Positions 26,398 through 36,970 of a stretch of 64,000 nt of DNA are shown here, piece after piece. Position 1 is the stretch's first letter. Every line of letters starts with the position of its first letter. The notes beneath the pieces were generated by a model. It was not told the DNA's origin. It was given only the letters and a program-made list of their open reading frames with translations, and did not search any database. The stretch comes from Candidatus Enterococcus wittei (GTDB lineage Bacteria; Bacillota; Bacilli; Lactobacillales; Enterococcaceae), in NCBI RefSeq assembly GCF_002140175.1, contig NZ_NGMO01000004.1:118072-182071 (forward strand), read 5' to 3'. Both the position numbers and the translations under genes were made by a program.

Positions 26398-27921
26398 ATG
26401 AGCAATGAAAAAAAAGTATTATTTACTATATTTGGCGGTACCGGTGATTTAGCCCAACGTAAATTGTACCCCTCTTTATTTCGTTTGTATAAAAAAGGAA
26501 ATCTAGGAGAACATTTTGCTGTGATCGGAACGGCACGTAGACCATGGAGTGATGAACATTATCGGACAGTCGTCAAAGACACTATTCGTTCTTTGAATCC
26601 ATCGGATGAAGAAGCAGAACGTTTTGCTAGTCATTTTTATTATCAATCTCACGATGTAAATGATTCTTCTCATTATCAAACACTGAAAGAACTAGCTGAT
26701 CGTTTAGATGAACAATATCAACTGGAAGGAAATCGTGTTTATTATCTGGCAATGGCTCCACAGTTTTTCGGCACGATCGTTGCTCATTTAAAATCTCAAC
26801 AAATTGTGACAGAAACTGGTTTTAATCGTTTGATCATTGAAAAACCGTTTGGTTCAGATTATCAATCTGCCTTTGAATTAAATGAAAAAATCCGCCAAGT
26901 ATTTCCTGAAGAAGCGATTTTTAGAATCGATCATTATTTAGGAAAGGAAATGATTCAAAATATCTCTGCTATCCGTTTTGCAAATAATGTTTTTGAATCC
27001 CAATGGAATAATCGGTATATCGATAATATCCAAATAACCTTTGGCGAAAGCTTAGGTGTGGAAGATCGTGGTGGCTACTATGATCATAGTGGGGCATTGA
27101 AAGATATGGTCCAAAACCATATTCTACAAGTTCTGGCATTACTTGCTATGGAACCACCTGTTGCTTTTTCTGAAAAAGAGATTCGCTCAGAAAAAATCAA
27201 AGCATTAAAAGCCATTCGGATTTTTGAAAAAGAGGAAGTATTAGAAAATTTCGTTCGCGGACAATATGCTGCCGGAGATTTAGATGGTCAACAATTTAAA
27301 GGCTATCGAGAAGAAGATAAGGTGGATCCAGCCTCCACGACCGAAACCTTTGTTGCTGGAAAATTCATTATCGATAACTTCCGTTGGTCTGGTGTACCAT
27401 TTTACGTGCGTACAGGAAAACGACTAACAGAAAAAGGGACACGTATCAACGTTGTCTTCAAACAAGTACCTGTTAATGTATTTCGGACCGACATTGACGA
27501 GCCATGTACTGACCCTACCTTGCCACCTAATGTCTTGACGATTTATATCCAACCGACTGAAGGCTTCTCCTTTACATTGAACGGTAAAGAAATCGGACAA
27601 GGATTTTCAACAGGCCCAATAAAATTAGAATATCGACATAGCGCGGAAATGGTTGAAAATAGCCCTGAAGCCTATGAAAAATTACTCTTAGATGCCTTGA
27701 ACGGCGATGGAACCAACTTTTCTCACTGGGAAGAAGTAGCTCAGTCTTGGCATATCGTGGATGTCATCCGTCAAGTCTGGGATCAAGAACAACCAGATTT
27801 CCCTAATTACAAAGCGGGATCAATGGGACCTCAAGCTGCCTTTGATCTTTTAGAAAAAGACGGTTTTGAATGGATCTGGCAACCTGACCACTGGTATAGA
27901 GAACGTGGGAAGCTAGAATAG
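26398..27921 (+). CDS. zwf: Glucose-6-phosphate 1-dehydrogenase
   Basis: First step of the oxidative pentose phosphate pathway: glucose-6-phosphate plus NADP to 6-phosphogluconolactone. The 507-residue enzyme shows FGGTGDLAQRKLYPSL near residue 12 for NADP, EKPFG, and the active-site RIDHYLGKE with its catalytic His. AAGGAG lies about 9 nt before the ATG. Directly behind a DtxR-like gene and followed by a strong terminator. Confidence 0.97.
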   Translation: MSNEKKVLFTIFGGTGDLAQRKLYPSLFRLYKKGNLGEHFAVIGTARRPWSDEHYRTVVKDTIRSLNPSDEEAERFASHFYYQSHDVNDSSHYQTLKELADRLDEQYQLEGNRVYYLAMAPQFFGTIVAHLKSQQIVTETGFNRLIIEKPFGSDYQSAFELNEKIRQVFPEEAIFRIDHYLGKEMIQNISAIRFANNVFESQWNNRYIDNIQITFGESLGVEDRGGYYDHSGALKDMVQNHILQVLALLAMEPPVAFSEKEIRSEKIKALKAIRIFEKEEVLENFVRGQYAAGDLDGQQFKGYREEDKVDPASTTETFVAGKFIIDNFRWSGVPFYVRTGKRLTEKGTRINVVFKQVPVNVFRTDIDEPCTDPTLPPNVLTIYIQPTEGFSFTLNGKEIGQGFSTGPIKLEYRHSAEMVENSPEAYEKLLLDALNGDGTNFSHWEEVAQSWHIVDVIRQVWDQEQPDFPNYKAGSMGPQAAFDLLEKDGFEWIWQPDHWYRERGKLE

Positions 27922-27935
27922 TAAGAAAATGGAAG

Positions 27936-27967
27936 AAAGGTGCTGGATTAATTTCCAGCACCTTTTT
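27936..27967 (+). terminator. Terminator after zwf
   Basis: AAAGGTGCTGG (27936-27946) and CCAGCACCTTT (27955-27965) form a perfect 11-bp stem followed by T residues. A further weaker hairpin (27978-28010) lies toward the converging ileS stop. Confidence 0.9.
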
Positions 27968-28030
27968 GTATAATCTAAAGACCAGTGAATTCTATCTACT
28001 AGTCTTTTTATTCATTTTAGTCCTTGCTGT

Positions 28031-30829
28031 TTACTTCTCTTCGAATCCTTCAGCTACTGCTTCTGGATAATATTCTTCTACCAAGTCTGCACAACGTCCA
28101 CATAATTGTGGTAATTTTTCATTTTCTCCAACATCTTTACGGATTTGTCGACAACGATCACAAGTTTCTCCATCTGCTTTTTCAACTAAGATCGCTACAT
28201 CATCAAATACTACAGCAGATTCTGGTACTTCTGCATGCTCAGACATCACTTCAAAGTAATCCGGAGAGATGATCAATAGTTGTGGAATATCTGCATCGAC
28301 AGCAATTAATAATTGACGAACTTGTTGATTTGGATAAATCGTTAATTTTGCTTCTAACGATTTACCGATCAATTTACTGTTTCTAGCTTCTTCCAATGCT
28401 TTTAATACTTTGTCACGGAATTCCATGAACGCAGTCCATGTATCTAATAGTTCCTCTTGGTTAGCAAATTCGACGTATCCAGGTAATTCACTCAATTGGA
28501 CGTACTCTTCGTCTTCTTTTAAGAATGACCAGATTTCTTCCGCTGTATGAGGAATGATCGGTGTCAATAATTTTGTCAATGCCACTGCTGTTTGATAGAA
28601 CACTGTTTGCATACAACGGCGTTGATGATCATTTTCAGCCTCGATATATACCACATCTTTGGCAAAATCTAAATAAAATGCGGATAAATCTACGGTCAAG
28701 AAATTCATAACTGTACGATAAATATGCATAAAGTTATACTTGTCATAACCCTCTTCGCGAATTTCTTTGATCACTTGATTCAAACGAACGGTCATGTATT
28801 TATCTACAGAACGTAAGTCCTCATAAGCTACCGTATCTTTTTTAGGATCAAAATCATCAGTATTTGCTAATAGGAAACGCATTGTATTTCTGATTTTACG
28901 GTAAACTTCTGCTACTTGACCTAAAATATCCATGGAAACACGGACATCTGCTTCATAATCCACGCTTGAGACCCAAAGGCGAAGAATGTCAGCACCAAAT
29001 TGTTTGATTACTTTATCTGGAAGAATTGTATTCCCTAGTGATTTACTCATTTTTCGTCCTTCACCATCTAAAGTAAAGCCTTGTGAAATCACAGATTTAT
29101 AAGGAGCAACACCATTGATTGCAACACTCGTAGTAATACTTGAGTTGAACCAACCACGATATTGATCAGAACCTTCCAAGTACATATCTGCTGGGAATGA
29201 TAGTTCTGGTCGTTGACGTAAAACAGCTTCATGAGAAGAACCTGAATCAAACCATACGTCCATGATATCTGTTTCTTTTGTAAATTCACCATTTGGTGAT
29301 CCTGGATGAGTAAATCCTTCTGGTAATAATTCTTTGGCTTCTTTTTCAAACCAAATGATCGAACCATGTTCAGCAAATAGTGTTGCTACATGCTCGATGA
29401 TTTCAGGTGTGATGATTGCTTCTCCATTTTCTGCATAAAAAATCGGTAGTGGGACGCCCCAAGCACGTTGACGAGAGATGACCCAATCTCCACGGTCGCG
29501 AATCATGTTATAAAGACGAGTTTTTCCCCAAGGGATTACCCAATCTACTTTTTCAACTTCATAAAGAATGTTTTGACGGAAGTCATCAATCGAAGCAAAC
29601 CATTGCGGAGTTGCTCGATAAATCACTGGTTTTTTCGTCCGCCAGTCATGCGGATAACTGTGAGTAAAGAAATCAAGTTTTAGTAATGCTTGTTTTTCTT
29701 TTAATAAATCAGTAATCATCGGATTCGCTTTATCATAAAATACACCTTCAAATCCAGGGGCTTCTGCGGTGAAAATCCCTTTGGAATCTACCGGTGATAC
29801 AACTGGTAATTTGTAACGATTTCCAGCAATGTAGTCGTCTTCCCCATGACCCGGCGCTGTGTGGACTAGTCCTGTACCTGCATCTAACGTTACATAATCG
29901 CCAAGAATCACTAAAGATTCACGATCATAAAACGGATGACTCGCAGTCATATATTCCATTTTTTGACCAGCAAATTCTTTTAAGATCGTTACTTCTTCCC
30001 AACCAATCGCTTGTTGGACAGTTTCTACTAGATCTTTAGCGACAACAAATTTGCGACCATCGGCTTCTAATAGCACATATACAAACGTTGGATTTACTGC
30101 GATACCTTGGTTTGCTGGCAATGTCCATGGTGTAGTTGTCCAAATCACAAAAGCAGTATCTTCTTCTAAAATACCTTTGCCATCTTTCACATTAAAAGCA
30201 ACATAGATAGATGGTGATTTCACATCTTTGTACTCAATTTCTGCTTCAGCTAAAGAAGATTCACTTGATGGAGACCAATAGATTGGTTTTAATCCTTTAT
30301 AAATGTACCCTTTTTCAGCCATTTTACCAAATACGCGTATTTGTGCTGCTTCATAAGAAGGATCTAAAGTCACATATGGATGATCCCAGTCTCCAGCCAC
30401 ACCTAAACGTTTAAAATCTTCACGTTGTTTGTCTACTTGAGAAAGAGCATATTCCCGACATTTTTCTAAATACTCAGCTTTTGACATTTCTTTTCTTTTA
30501 ATGCCTTTGTTAGCTAGTACTTGTTCGATGGGCAAGCCGTGTGTATCCCAGCCAGGAACGTAAGGAGAACGAAAGCCTGACATTGATTTTGAACGAATGA
30601 TGATATCCTTACTGATTTTATTCAAAGAATGTCCTAAATGAATGTTTCCATTGGCGTAAGGAGGTCCATCGTGAAGAATAAAGCTAGGTTTCCCTTCATT
30701 CAATTCTTGTCTTTTTTGGTAAACTTGATTTTCTTCCCATTCTTTTTGCCAATCGCCTTCACGATTTGGCAAATTCCCACGCATAGGAAACTTTGTTTTT
30801 CCTAATTGTAAGGTTTCTTTCATTTTCAT
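28031..30829 (-). CDS. ileS: Isoleucyl-tRNA synthetase
   Basis: A 932-residue class I synthetase charging tRNA-Ile. [13 protein letters not shown] holds the HIGH motif, [10 protein letters not shown] the KMSKS loop, [11 protein letters not shown] the editing domain, and the C-terminal CDRC...CGRC the zinc site. The ATG at 30829 has AGGAG 7 nt upstream; a longer in-frame start at 30862 falls in the T-box terminator. Expression is set by the T-box leader (specifier AUC). It follows divIVA, the usual enterococcal order, and ends convergent to zwf. Confidence 0.97.
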   Translation of the reverse strand: MKMKETLQLGKTKFPMRGNLPNREGDWQKEWEENQVYQKRQELNEGKPSFILHDGPPYANGNIHLGHSLNKISKDIIIRSKSMSGFRSPYVPGWDTHGLPIEQVLANKGIKRKEMSKAEYLEKCREYALSQVDKQREDFKRLGVAGDWDHPYVTLDPSYEAAQIRVFGKMAEKGYIYKGLKPIYWSPSSESSLAEAEIEYKDVKSPSIYVAFNVKDGKGILEEDTAFVIWTTTPWTLPANQGIAVNPTFVYVLLEADGRKFVVAKDLVETVQQAIGWEEVTILKEFAGQKMEYMTASHPFYDRESLVILGDYVTLDAGTGLVHTAPGHGEDDYIAGNRYKLPVVSPVDSKGIFTAEAPGFEGVFYDKANPMITDLLKEKQALLKLDFFTHSYPHDWRTKKPVIYRATPQWFASIDDFRQNILYEVEKVDWVIPWGKTRLYNMIRDRGDWVISRQRAWGVPLPIFYAENGEAIITPEIIEHVATLFAEHGSIIWFEKEAKELLPEGFTHPGSPNGEFTKETDIMDVWFDSGSSHEAVLRQRPELSFPADMYLEGSDQYRGWFNSSITTSVAINGVAPYKSVISQGFTLDGEGRKMSKSLGNTILPDKVIKQFGADILRLWVSSVDYEADVRVSMDILGQVAEVYRKIRNTMRFLLANTDDFDPKKDTVAYEDLRSVDKYMTVRLNQVIKEIREEGYDKYNFMHIYRTVMNFLTVDLSAFYLDFAKDVVYIEAENDHQRRCMQTVFYQTAVALTKLLTPIIPHTAEEIWSFLKEDEEYVQLSELPGYVEFANQEELLDTWTAFMEFRDKVLKALEEARNSKLIGKSLEAKLTIYPNQQVRQLLIAVDADIPQLLIISPDYFEVMSEHAEVPESAVVFDDVAILVEKADGETCDRCRQIRKDVGENEKLPQLCGRCADLVEEYYPEAVAEGFEEK

Positions 30830-30860
30830 AAAAACACTCCTTATCATTGATTTACAGAAC

Positions 30861-31055
30861 AAAAAAAAGCATGTTCCTCCCTAGGGACGAACATGCCGTG
30901 GTACCACCCAAATTTAGTTACAATTGTAACTCTCGAAGACCAATAACGAGGTCAGCCGCTATTACTTACTGCTAATTCAGAAATAGTATAAGTAGAGGAT
31001 CTTTCACTTTGCAGGGTCTTACCGATCTCTCACTGTCATCGGCTCGCTAAAAGAA
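30861..31055 (-). promoter_or_regulatory. T-box riboswitch of ileS
   Basis: On the minus strand: a Stem I start with GCGAGCC and an AGTGAGAGAT bulge segment; a putative specifier AUC (31000-30998) in GAAAGATCCTC; the T-box sequence GGGTGGTACCACG (about 30909-30897); then a terminator stem GCATGTT/AACATGC (30869-30896) with eight T residues. Uncharged tRNA-Ile should bind and allow ileS read-through. The T-box core is clear; the specifier is inferred from codon and gene. Confidence 0.92.
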
Positions 31056-31075
31056 TGTCAAAATGCTTTTCTGTT

Positions 31076-31783
31076 CTACTCTTCTTCATGTTCTCCAGGA
31101 ACGATTGAAATATCGATCGCTTGTGTATCAAAAGCAGTCACTGGAGACTCAAATACTCCTGTTTCAGAGTTTACATCAGTTTCAAATTCATTGTCAAGCT
31201 GTTTTGCCAAAACTTCCTTGATTACTTCATGGCTATCAGTTACATAGCTTGAAAATGGTTGTAAAATTTCATCCCATTCAGGACTTTTTACTTGTTCAAG
31301 TTGTGATTCTAACATCAAGCTTATACGTTGATGGAAGACTCTTGTTTTCTTCTTCAAGTCTTCTGTTTCAGTTGCTAGTTGACGTGCTTTTTCTGTCGCA
31401 TCTGTTAAAATCTTGCGTGCTCTTTCTTCTGCATCTACTGTTAATTGATGTGCACGTTTTTCAGCATTTGCTACCATTTCATCTGCTTTGTTTTGAGCAG
31501 ATGTCACGATGACTTCTGACTCTTTACTTGCACTTGTTTTCACTTTATCTGCTGTGTCTTGAGCCACGATGATTGATTGATTCAATGCATCTTTTAACTC
31601 ATTGAAATATTCTAGTTTTTCTTCTGAATGTTTCACTGCTTTTTCTAATTCGCGATTTCTTTGTGTTAATTCTTCATAATCACGGACTACTAGGTCTAAG
31701 AAATCATCTACTTCGTCTTGATTATATCCCCGCATTTTTGTTGGGAATGTTTTATTTTGGATATCTAATGGAGTTAAAGCCAT
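31076..31783 (-). CDS. divIVA: Cell division protein DivIVA
   Basis: A 235-residue coiled-coil protein that marks septum and poles. TPLDIQNKTFPTKMRGYNQDEVDDFLD at the N-terminus is the membrane-binding, pole-recognising domain. A long heptad-rich coiled coil (about 30-165, rich in Ala/Glu/Lys) follows, then an acidic, less ordered tail ending EHEEE. Last gene of the dcw/ylm block, 20 nt after ylmH. Confidence 0.94.
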   Translation of the reverse strand: MALTPLDIQNKTFPTKMRGYNQDEVDDFLDLVVRDYEELTQRNRELEKAVKHSEEKLEYFNELKDALNQSIIVAQDTADKVKTSASKESEVIVTSAQNKADEMVANAEKRAHQLTVDAEERARKILTDATEKARQLATETEDLKKKTRVFHQRISLMLESQLEQVKSPEWDEILQPFSSYVTDSHEVIKEVLAKQLDNEFETDVNSETGVFESPVTAFDTQAIDISIVPGEHEEE

Positions 31784-31803
31784 GAGTAAACCACCTTTTT
31801 GTT

Positions 31804-32586
31804 TTATTTACGTAATACACCAAACAATACCCTACATTTTTCCTTTTTTGTTTTCCCCTCAAGCTCTTGAATCTGTATTCTACCATATCCTCTGATAGAA
31901 ACAATATCTAATAACTCAAGTAGAAAATCGGGTTTCGTGTTTTCTGTCCAATTCACTTTCACTTTACCTGACTCGATCAATTGTTTCGAGCGCTGTCTAG
32001 AAATATGATAAATCTCTGATATCACACTATCTAGACGAAGAGAAGTAACAGTGCCTCTTTCTTGTGTCCAACTATCTTTTGGCATGACCATTTCTGTGTA
32101 ATTGATTGGCTCTAAGCGTACAGCAACTTTACCAATTTTGGTTACTTGTGTGGCAACAAAGTGATCCACTTCATTTGCAATGAACACTTGCCATTTTTCG
32201 CCGTCTGAGATGATATCCCCAAAGTATGCACGTTTGATTCCTGTTCCTACAAGTGTTCCTAAAATCTTCCCATGACTCAAACTGGCAAATTTGCTTGGAT
32301 AATGGATTTCATATAAAGAAAGTGCGAAGTCTTCATCGACAGGTTGATAGTAATCAGGGAAAATCAGACAGCGCGTACGTTCTGCTTGCTCATACCCACC
32401 ATAAAACTGAAAACGCAGTTCGCTATTTTGACGAACTAACGTTTCTAGAATATAGCATTGCCTTGGATCAAGAAATTCTGTCAGATATGGTGCATACTGT
32501 CCCTGAACTTGGTCGATCCAATCACCAACAGAGTCGATAAAAGAACGCTCCTCTACGCGAAAATGCTGATACACATTTGTATCCAC
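31804..32586 (-). CDS. ylmH: S4-domain RNA-binding protein YlmH
   Basis: A 260-residue protein with a C-terminal S4 domain (LDSVISEIYHISRQRSKQLIESGKVKVNW). The YlmH family sits in the division cluster of Firmicutes; relatives bind stalled large ribosomal subunits and help release stuck chains. Full length, good RBS (GGAGG about 8 nt before the ATG). 33 nt after ylmG. Confidence 0.9.
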   Translation of the reverse strand: MDTNVYQHFRVEERSFIDSVGDWIDQVQGQYAPYLTEFLDPRQCYILETLVRQNSELRFQFYGGYEQAERTRCLIFPDYYQPVDEDFALSLYEIHYPSKFASLSHGKILGTLVGTGIKRAYFGDIISDGEKWQVFIANEVDHFVATQVTKIGKVAVRLEPINYTEMVMPKDSWTQERGTVTSLRLDSVISEIYHISRQRSKQLIESGKVKVNWTENTKPDFLLELLDIVSIRGYGRIQIQELEGKTKKEKCRVLFGVLRK

Positions 32587-32619
32587 TTTTTCCCCCTCCT
32601 GTATCTATCTGTTATCTGC

Positions 32620-32889
32620 CTAATATACTGATAGGATGATCCAGACGATGATACGCTCTAGCCCCTGCACTGCAAGGTTCAATACTAAAATTGAAGCTAA
32701 AATCGTAAAATCTATGCCACCAAATCTTAATGGGAGACGTTCAAATAAACGAATGTAAGGTTCACATATCTTTGCTAAAAAACGTCCGATTCCAGATTGA
32801 TAACCTCCCGGAAACCATGATAAAAGGGCATATACCATCAGTAAAATACTGTAAAAATAGGCTACTCGCCCAACTAATTGAAGTAACAT
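32620..32889 (-). CDS. ylmG: YggT family membrane protein YlmG
   Basis: An 89-residue protein with two hydrophobic hairpins (about 4-25 and 60-88) and the YggT marks ALLSWFPGG, CEPYIRLFERLPLRFGGIDF. The family is linked to membrane shape or nucleoid layout near the septum; direct function not settled. Between sepF and ylmH. Confidence 0.9.
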   Translation of the reverse strand: MLLQLVGRVAYFYSILLMVYALLSWFPGGYQSGIGRFLAKICEPYIRLFERLPLRFGGIDFTILASILVLNLAVQGLERIIVWIILSVY

Positions 32890-32918
32890 AAAAAGAATAT
32901 AAATAATCTTTCCTCCTC

Positions 32919-33518
32919 TTACAGATCAAACATATTCATATCTGCGAAAGACTGAGCCGTTGAACTATCGATTTCCATTCCATTCGGTGTACAAAGGAAA
33001 ATCTCGTCCCCTACACGTTTGATGTCTCCATCTAAAGCATAAACGGTACCAGTCAAAAAATCAACGATACGTCTTGCTTGTTTTTCTTCAACTAATCGAA
33101 AATTCACTAATGTTGCTTCTCCTGCAATAATTCTTTTCGCAATGGTCATCGCCTCAGAATACGCACGTGGCTCCATCACTGTGATTTTCCCTGCTAATCC
33201 CGTTTTAGGTTGGGAAGTTGGTCTGGCAGTTCTTTGTTCTTTTTGAACATTTTTCGTCGAAGATTGATGTAATTCGATAACTTTTTTCGTTTCATTCGTC
33301 GGTACATTTTCTCGAACAGCCGGACGCGTTTTCGTTGTCGGACTTGGTTGTTTCTCTCGAGACTGCGTACCAGTCGCAGCATGGTTTTGTTGATACTGAT
33401 TTTTATTTGGTTGTATCGCTACTTTTTTTTGTGTTTCAGGATATTCTTCGTATTCGTACTCTTCCTCATCCGCTAATCCGAAAAAATTAGCAATTGCTCC
33501 TCTGTTTAAAAGCGGCAT
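32919..33518 (-). CDS. sepF: Cell division protein SepF
   Basis: A 199-residue FtsZ-bundling, membrane-tethering protein. Residues 1-20 resemble the amphipathic SepF start (AIANFFGLADEEE); a long polar linker to about residue 110 follows; the C-terminal SepF domain starts near KITVMEPRAYSEAMTIAKRI. The linker is longer than in B. subtilis SepF (about 150 residues in all). The ATG overlaps the ylmE stop by one base (TAATG). Confidence 0.92.
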   Translation of the reverse strand: MPLLNRGAIANFFGLADEEEYEYEEYPETQKKVAIQPNKNQYQQNHAATGTQSREKQPSPTTKTRPAVRENVPTNETKKVIELHQSSTKNVQKEQRTARPTSQPKTGLAGKITVMEPRAYSEAMTIAKRIIAGEATLVNFRLVEEKQARRIVDFLTGTVYALDGDIKRVGDEIFLCTPNGMEIDSSTAQSFADMNMFDL

Positions 33519-34204
33519 TATTCTTCCTCCTCATCTTTGAATAGCGCTGTTCCTACACGGATAAATGTAGCTCCTTCTTCAATTGCAAGTTGAAAATCTT
33601 GGCTCATCCCCATGCTTAACTCTGTACATGGTGCATGTGTATAATGTCTTGATTGAACAAGATCACGCAATTCTCTCAGCGTTCCAAACACGTTACGAAT
33701 TTGTTCGGCAGAAGCTTCTTTAGGAGCCATCGTCATTAGTCCTACGACTTTTATCTTTGAATAAGCTGCTAAAGATTCTAAGAATGGTAGAACCTCATCA
33801 GGTGAAATACCATGTTTAGTGGCTTCCCCTGAGACATTCACTTCAACAAAACAAGCCAATTGCTTTACTAATCTTTTTTGGATTTCTTCTGCTAAAGTCA
33901 AACTGTCCAACGCATGAAAGTAATCAATTTCATTTACAATCAATTTTACCTTTCTGCGTTGCAAATTACCAATTAAATGCCACTTTGTTTCTGAATAATT
34001 AAGTAATTTTTGTTTCTTTTCCAATAATTTATCGACACGATTTTCTGCACAATGAGCCACTCCAGCATCAATCAATTCTTTGGTTTGAGCTACTCCGACA
34101 GATTTAGTCACAGCTACGAGGGTTACTTCTTTCGGTTCACGATGAACAAGAGCACACGAATCCTGAATGTCTTGCTTGATCTTGTGCAAGTTGTCAGCAA
34201 TCAT
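33518..34204 (-). CDS. ylmE: PLP homeostasis protein YlmE (YggS family)
   Basis: A 228-residue pyridoxal phosphate-binding protein with a TIM-barrel fold. VAVTKSVG near residue 30 holds the PLP lysine, HLIGNLQRRK and MGMSQDFQLAIEEGATFIRVGTALF complete the phosphate site. It stores or distributes PLP and affects amino acid balance. 15 nt after ftsZ and overlapping sepF. Confidence 0.93.
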   Translation of the reverse strand: MIADNLHKIKQDIQDSCALVHREPKEVTLVAVTKSVGVAQTKELIDAGVAHCAENRVDKLLEKKQKLLNYSETKWHLIGNLQRRKVKLIVNEIDYFHALDSLTLAEEIQKRLVKQLACFVEVNVSGEATKHGISPDEVLPFLESLAAYSKIKVVGLMTMAPKEASAEQIRNVFGTLRELRDLVQSRHYTHAPCTELSMGMSQDFQLAIEEGATFIRVGTALFKDEEEE

Positions 34205-34219
34205 GTGCTCTTCCTCCTT

Positions 34220-35461
34220 TTATTTCTTACGACGGAAAAATGGTGGTGTATTTAATTCGTCGTCACCTTTTGGTTTTGTTTCTTCACGATTGAATGTGTC
34301 AAATTCTTTTTTCTCAATCGTTTCATAGTTTGTTTCATCGACTTTTGGACGGACGTTTTGTTCACGTCGAATATCCCAGTCACCAAAACTATTTTCATCT
34401 TCAGCCGTAATTGGTTTAGCTTGATCCATATCTAAACGATTGTTTTGAGTAGTTGATTGCGCTTGTGTTTGTCTAGCTGGACGGCTAGACTTGCGTTCCT
34501 TTTTTGTTTCATCAATACCTGTAGCAATGACCGTTACACGGATTTCATCGCCCATTTCTTCATTGATTGATGTACCTAAAATGATATTGACATCTCCAGT
34601 AGCTGCATTTGCTACAATATCTGATGCATCTTGTGCTTCAAATAATGTCATATCCAATCCACCAGTGATGTTCAACAAGACTTGTTCTGCCCCATCGATT
34701 GATGTTTCTAACAGCGGAGAAGAAATTGCTTTCTTCGTTGCTTCGATGACACGTTCTTCACCACTAGCCACACCAATTCCCATCAAAGCTGTGCCTTGGT
34801 TCGCCATAACTGTTTTTACATCAGCAAAGTCTAAGTTTACGTAACCAGGTGCTGTGATCAAATCTGAGATACCTTGAACTCCTTGACGTAATACATTGTC
34901 AGCTTCACGGAATGCTTCTAGCATCGGTGTCTTCTTGTCGACAACTTCAAGAAGACGGTTGTTTGAAATAATCAATAATGTATCAACATTTTCTTTTAGA
35001 CGAGCGATTCCTTCTGCAGCAAAGCGACCACGTTTTGGTCCTTCAAATGTAAATGGACGTGTCACTACACCAACAGTCAAAGCGCCTAGTTCTCTTGCAA
35101 TTCCTGCCACGATTGGAGCAGCACCAGTACCTGTTCCGCCACCCATGCCGGCAGTAATAAAGATCATATCTGCACCTTCTAGTGCTTCACGTAGAGATTG
35201 TTCACTTTCTTCAGCGGCTTTTTGACCAACTTCAGGTTGTGAACCAGCACCTAAGCCTCGAGTATATTTAGGGCCTAATTGAATCACTGTTTCTGCTTTT
35301 GAATTTTTTAATGCTTGTACGTCTGTGTTGGCAGTAATAAACTCCACACCTTTAACGTTTTCTTCAATCATGCGGTTTACAGCATTACCACCTCCGCCAC
35401 CGACTCCGATGACTTTGATTACTGCGCCGTCATTGATATTATTATCAATTGAGAATTCCAT
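34220..35461 (-). CDS. ftsZ: Cell division GTPase FtsZ
   Basis: A 413-residue tubulin homologue that forms the Z-ring. [11 protein letters not shown] near residue 20, tubulin signature [10 protein letters not shown] near 106, NLDFADV and the T7-type region are present. A polar linker follows from about 320, and the C-terminal [14 protein letters not shown] is the peptide bound by FtsA and SepF. GGAGG precedes the ATG. Follows ftsA by 23 nt. Confidence 0.97.
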   Translation of the reverse strand: MEFSIDNNINDGAVIKVIGVGGGGGNAVNRMIEENVKGVEFITANTDVQALKNSKAETVIQLGPKYTRGLGAGSQPEVGQKAAEESEQSLREALEGADMIFITAGMGGGTGTGAAPIVAGIARELGALTVGVVTRPFTFEGPKRGRFAAEGIARLKENVDTLLIISNNRLLEVVDKKTPMLEAFREADNVLRQGVQGISDLITAPGYVNLDFADVKTVMANQGTALMGIGVASGEERVIEATKKAISSPLLETSIDGAEQVLLNITGGLDMTLFEAQDASDIVANAATGDVNIILGTSINEEMGDEIRVTVIATGIDETKKERKSSRPARQTQAQSTTQNNRLDMDQAKPITAEDENSFGDWDIRREQNVRPKVDETNYETIEKKEFDTFNREETKPKGDDELNTPPFFRRKK

Positions 35462-35484
35462 GTTTTTATTCCTCCCAAGATGAA

Positions 35485-36816
35485 TTAATCAAAAATATTT
35501 GTGAAAAATCCTTTGATTTTGTTTGTTACGTTTTCGCCAGATTTTTTTTGTTCTGGTTCTTCATCGTATCTTGTTTCTTCAGACGAAGTTTCATATACAT
35601 CATATGTCTGAGTTTCAGGCTCACTTACAGTTGTATATTGAGCAGTCGATGATTCCCCCATGACAGCGATTTTAGCTAGTTGATAGACTTCACTCAAATT
35701 AGCTGAATAATCAACAATGCTAATCACATTTGTGAACACAGGATTTCTAAGTCCCATTTGATTTGGCACATACAATTTGACGTTCACACCAAATATTTCT
35801 TGGGCTAGATCCACTACACCTGGAAGGCTGGCTGCGCCACCAGTTAGAACGATACCACCAGGCAATTCTAACGCTTCGATTTGATCCAAAGCATCTTTTG
35901 CTTTATTGAAGATTTGTTCCATCCGAGCTGAGATGATTTCTGATAAATACCGCTCATCCACTTTCACTGGTTCTGTTTGTCCAATGACATCAACTGGAAA
36001 TTCTTCATGTTCTGATGTGCGTTCAGGATAGGCATCACCATAATTTATTTTTAATGCTTCTGCATTGTTAAATGAAGTGTTCAGGACAATTGAGATATCC
36101 TTTGTAACAAATTCTCCGCCTTCTTGATCAAGGCTAGTAAATTTCAACTGCTTATCATGCATCACAGCAGTTGTTGTTTGTCCACCGCCCATATCAATGA
36201 CGATTGTACCAAAATCTTTTTCGCCATCCGAAAGAATAGACTCAGTTAAAGCTAGTGGTGTGATAACTAATTCATTGACAACCAATCCGGCATTCTCGAC
36301 ACATTTACGAATGTTATGGATGATTGTCTTTGGACCTGTAAACAATAAGCCATACATTTCTAATCTGACACCAATCATTCCTCGTGGATCTTTGATGCCT
36401 TCAAATCCATCAACAGTAAAGTCTTGTGGTAAAATTGACACGATTTGACGTTCAGGAGGTATTGAACGAACAAGCGCAGCGGATGCCACATTGCGGACAT
36501 CTTCGTCAGTGATTTCTTTTGAATCTCCGTTGACTGCAATCATTCCCTGGCAATTTTCGACTTCAAGCATATTTGCTGGGAGACCAACGCTGACACTTTT
36601 GATCTGGATCCCTGCTTTTTCTTCTGCTTGCCGCACTGCTCGCTGTATCGCTTGAACTGTTTTATCGATATCAACGATGATGCCTCGGTTAATCCCTTCT
36701 GATTTTGCGTTCCCTACTCCAATAATATTCATTTGGCTGTCGATATATTCAGCCACGACAACTTTAACCGATGTCGTTCCAATATCAAGGCCTACATACA
36801 TTCCTGTTTTTGCCAT
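35485..36816 (-). CDS. ftsA: Cell division protein FtsA
   Basis: A 443-residue actin-like ATPase that anchors FtsZ to the membrane. [14 protein letters not shown] near the N-terminus is phosphate loop 1, [12 protein letters not shown] phosphate loop 2, [11 protein letters not shown] the adenosine motif. The last residues [12 protein letters not shown] form the membrane-binding amphipathic helix. 154 nt after divIB, the largest gap in the core dcw run, so an internal promoter is possible. Confidence 0.97.
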   Translation of the reverse strand: MAKTGMYVGLDIGTTSVKVVVAEYIDSQMNIIGVGNAKSEGINRGIIVDIDKTVQAIQRAVRQAEEKAGIQIKSVSVGLPANMLEVENCQGMIAVNGDSKEITDEDVRNVASAALVRSIPPERQIVSILPQDFTVDGFEGIKDPRGMIGVRLEMYGLLFTGPKTIIHNIRKCVENAGLVVNELVITPLALTESILSDGEKDFGTIVIDMGGGQTTTAVMHDKQLKFTSLDQEGGEFVTKDISIVLNTSFNNAEALKINYGDAYPERTSEHEEFPVDVIGQTEPVKVDERYLSEIISARMEQIFNKAKDALDQIEALELPGGIVLTGGAASLPGVVDLAQEIFGVNVKLYVPNQMGLRNPVFTNVISIVDYSANLSEVYQLAKIAVMGESSTAQYTTVSEPETQTYDVYETSSEETRYDEEPEQKKSGENVTNKIKGFFTNIFD

Positions 36817-36970
36817 GAATGGGATTCCCTCCTAGTTACTATTCCATATACAAGCGAACAACTAACGTCCGTTTTAAAAATATACTTAAATAGATATATT
36901 CACTGCTTTCAATTTTACCATAAAATACCGGTTTTTAGAAAGTAGATTATCACATTTTACACTGGTTTTA

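Noticed and set aside
34491..35225. Long plus-strand frames opposite ftsZ
   Set aside because: ftsZ is unmistakable on the minus strand; these are antisense shadows with no ribosome sites.
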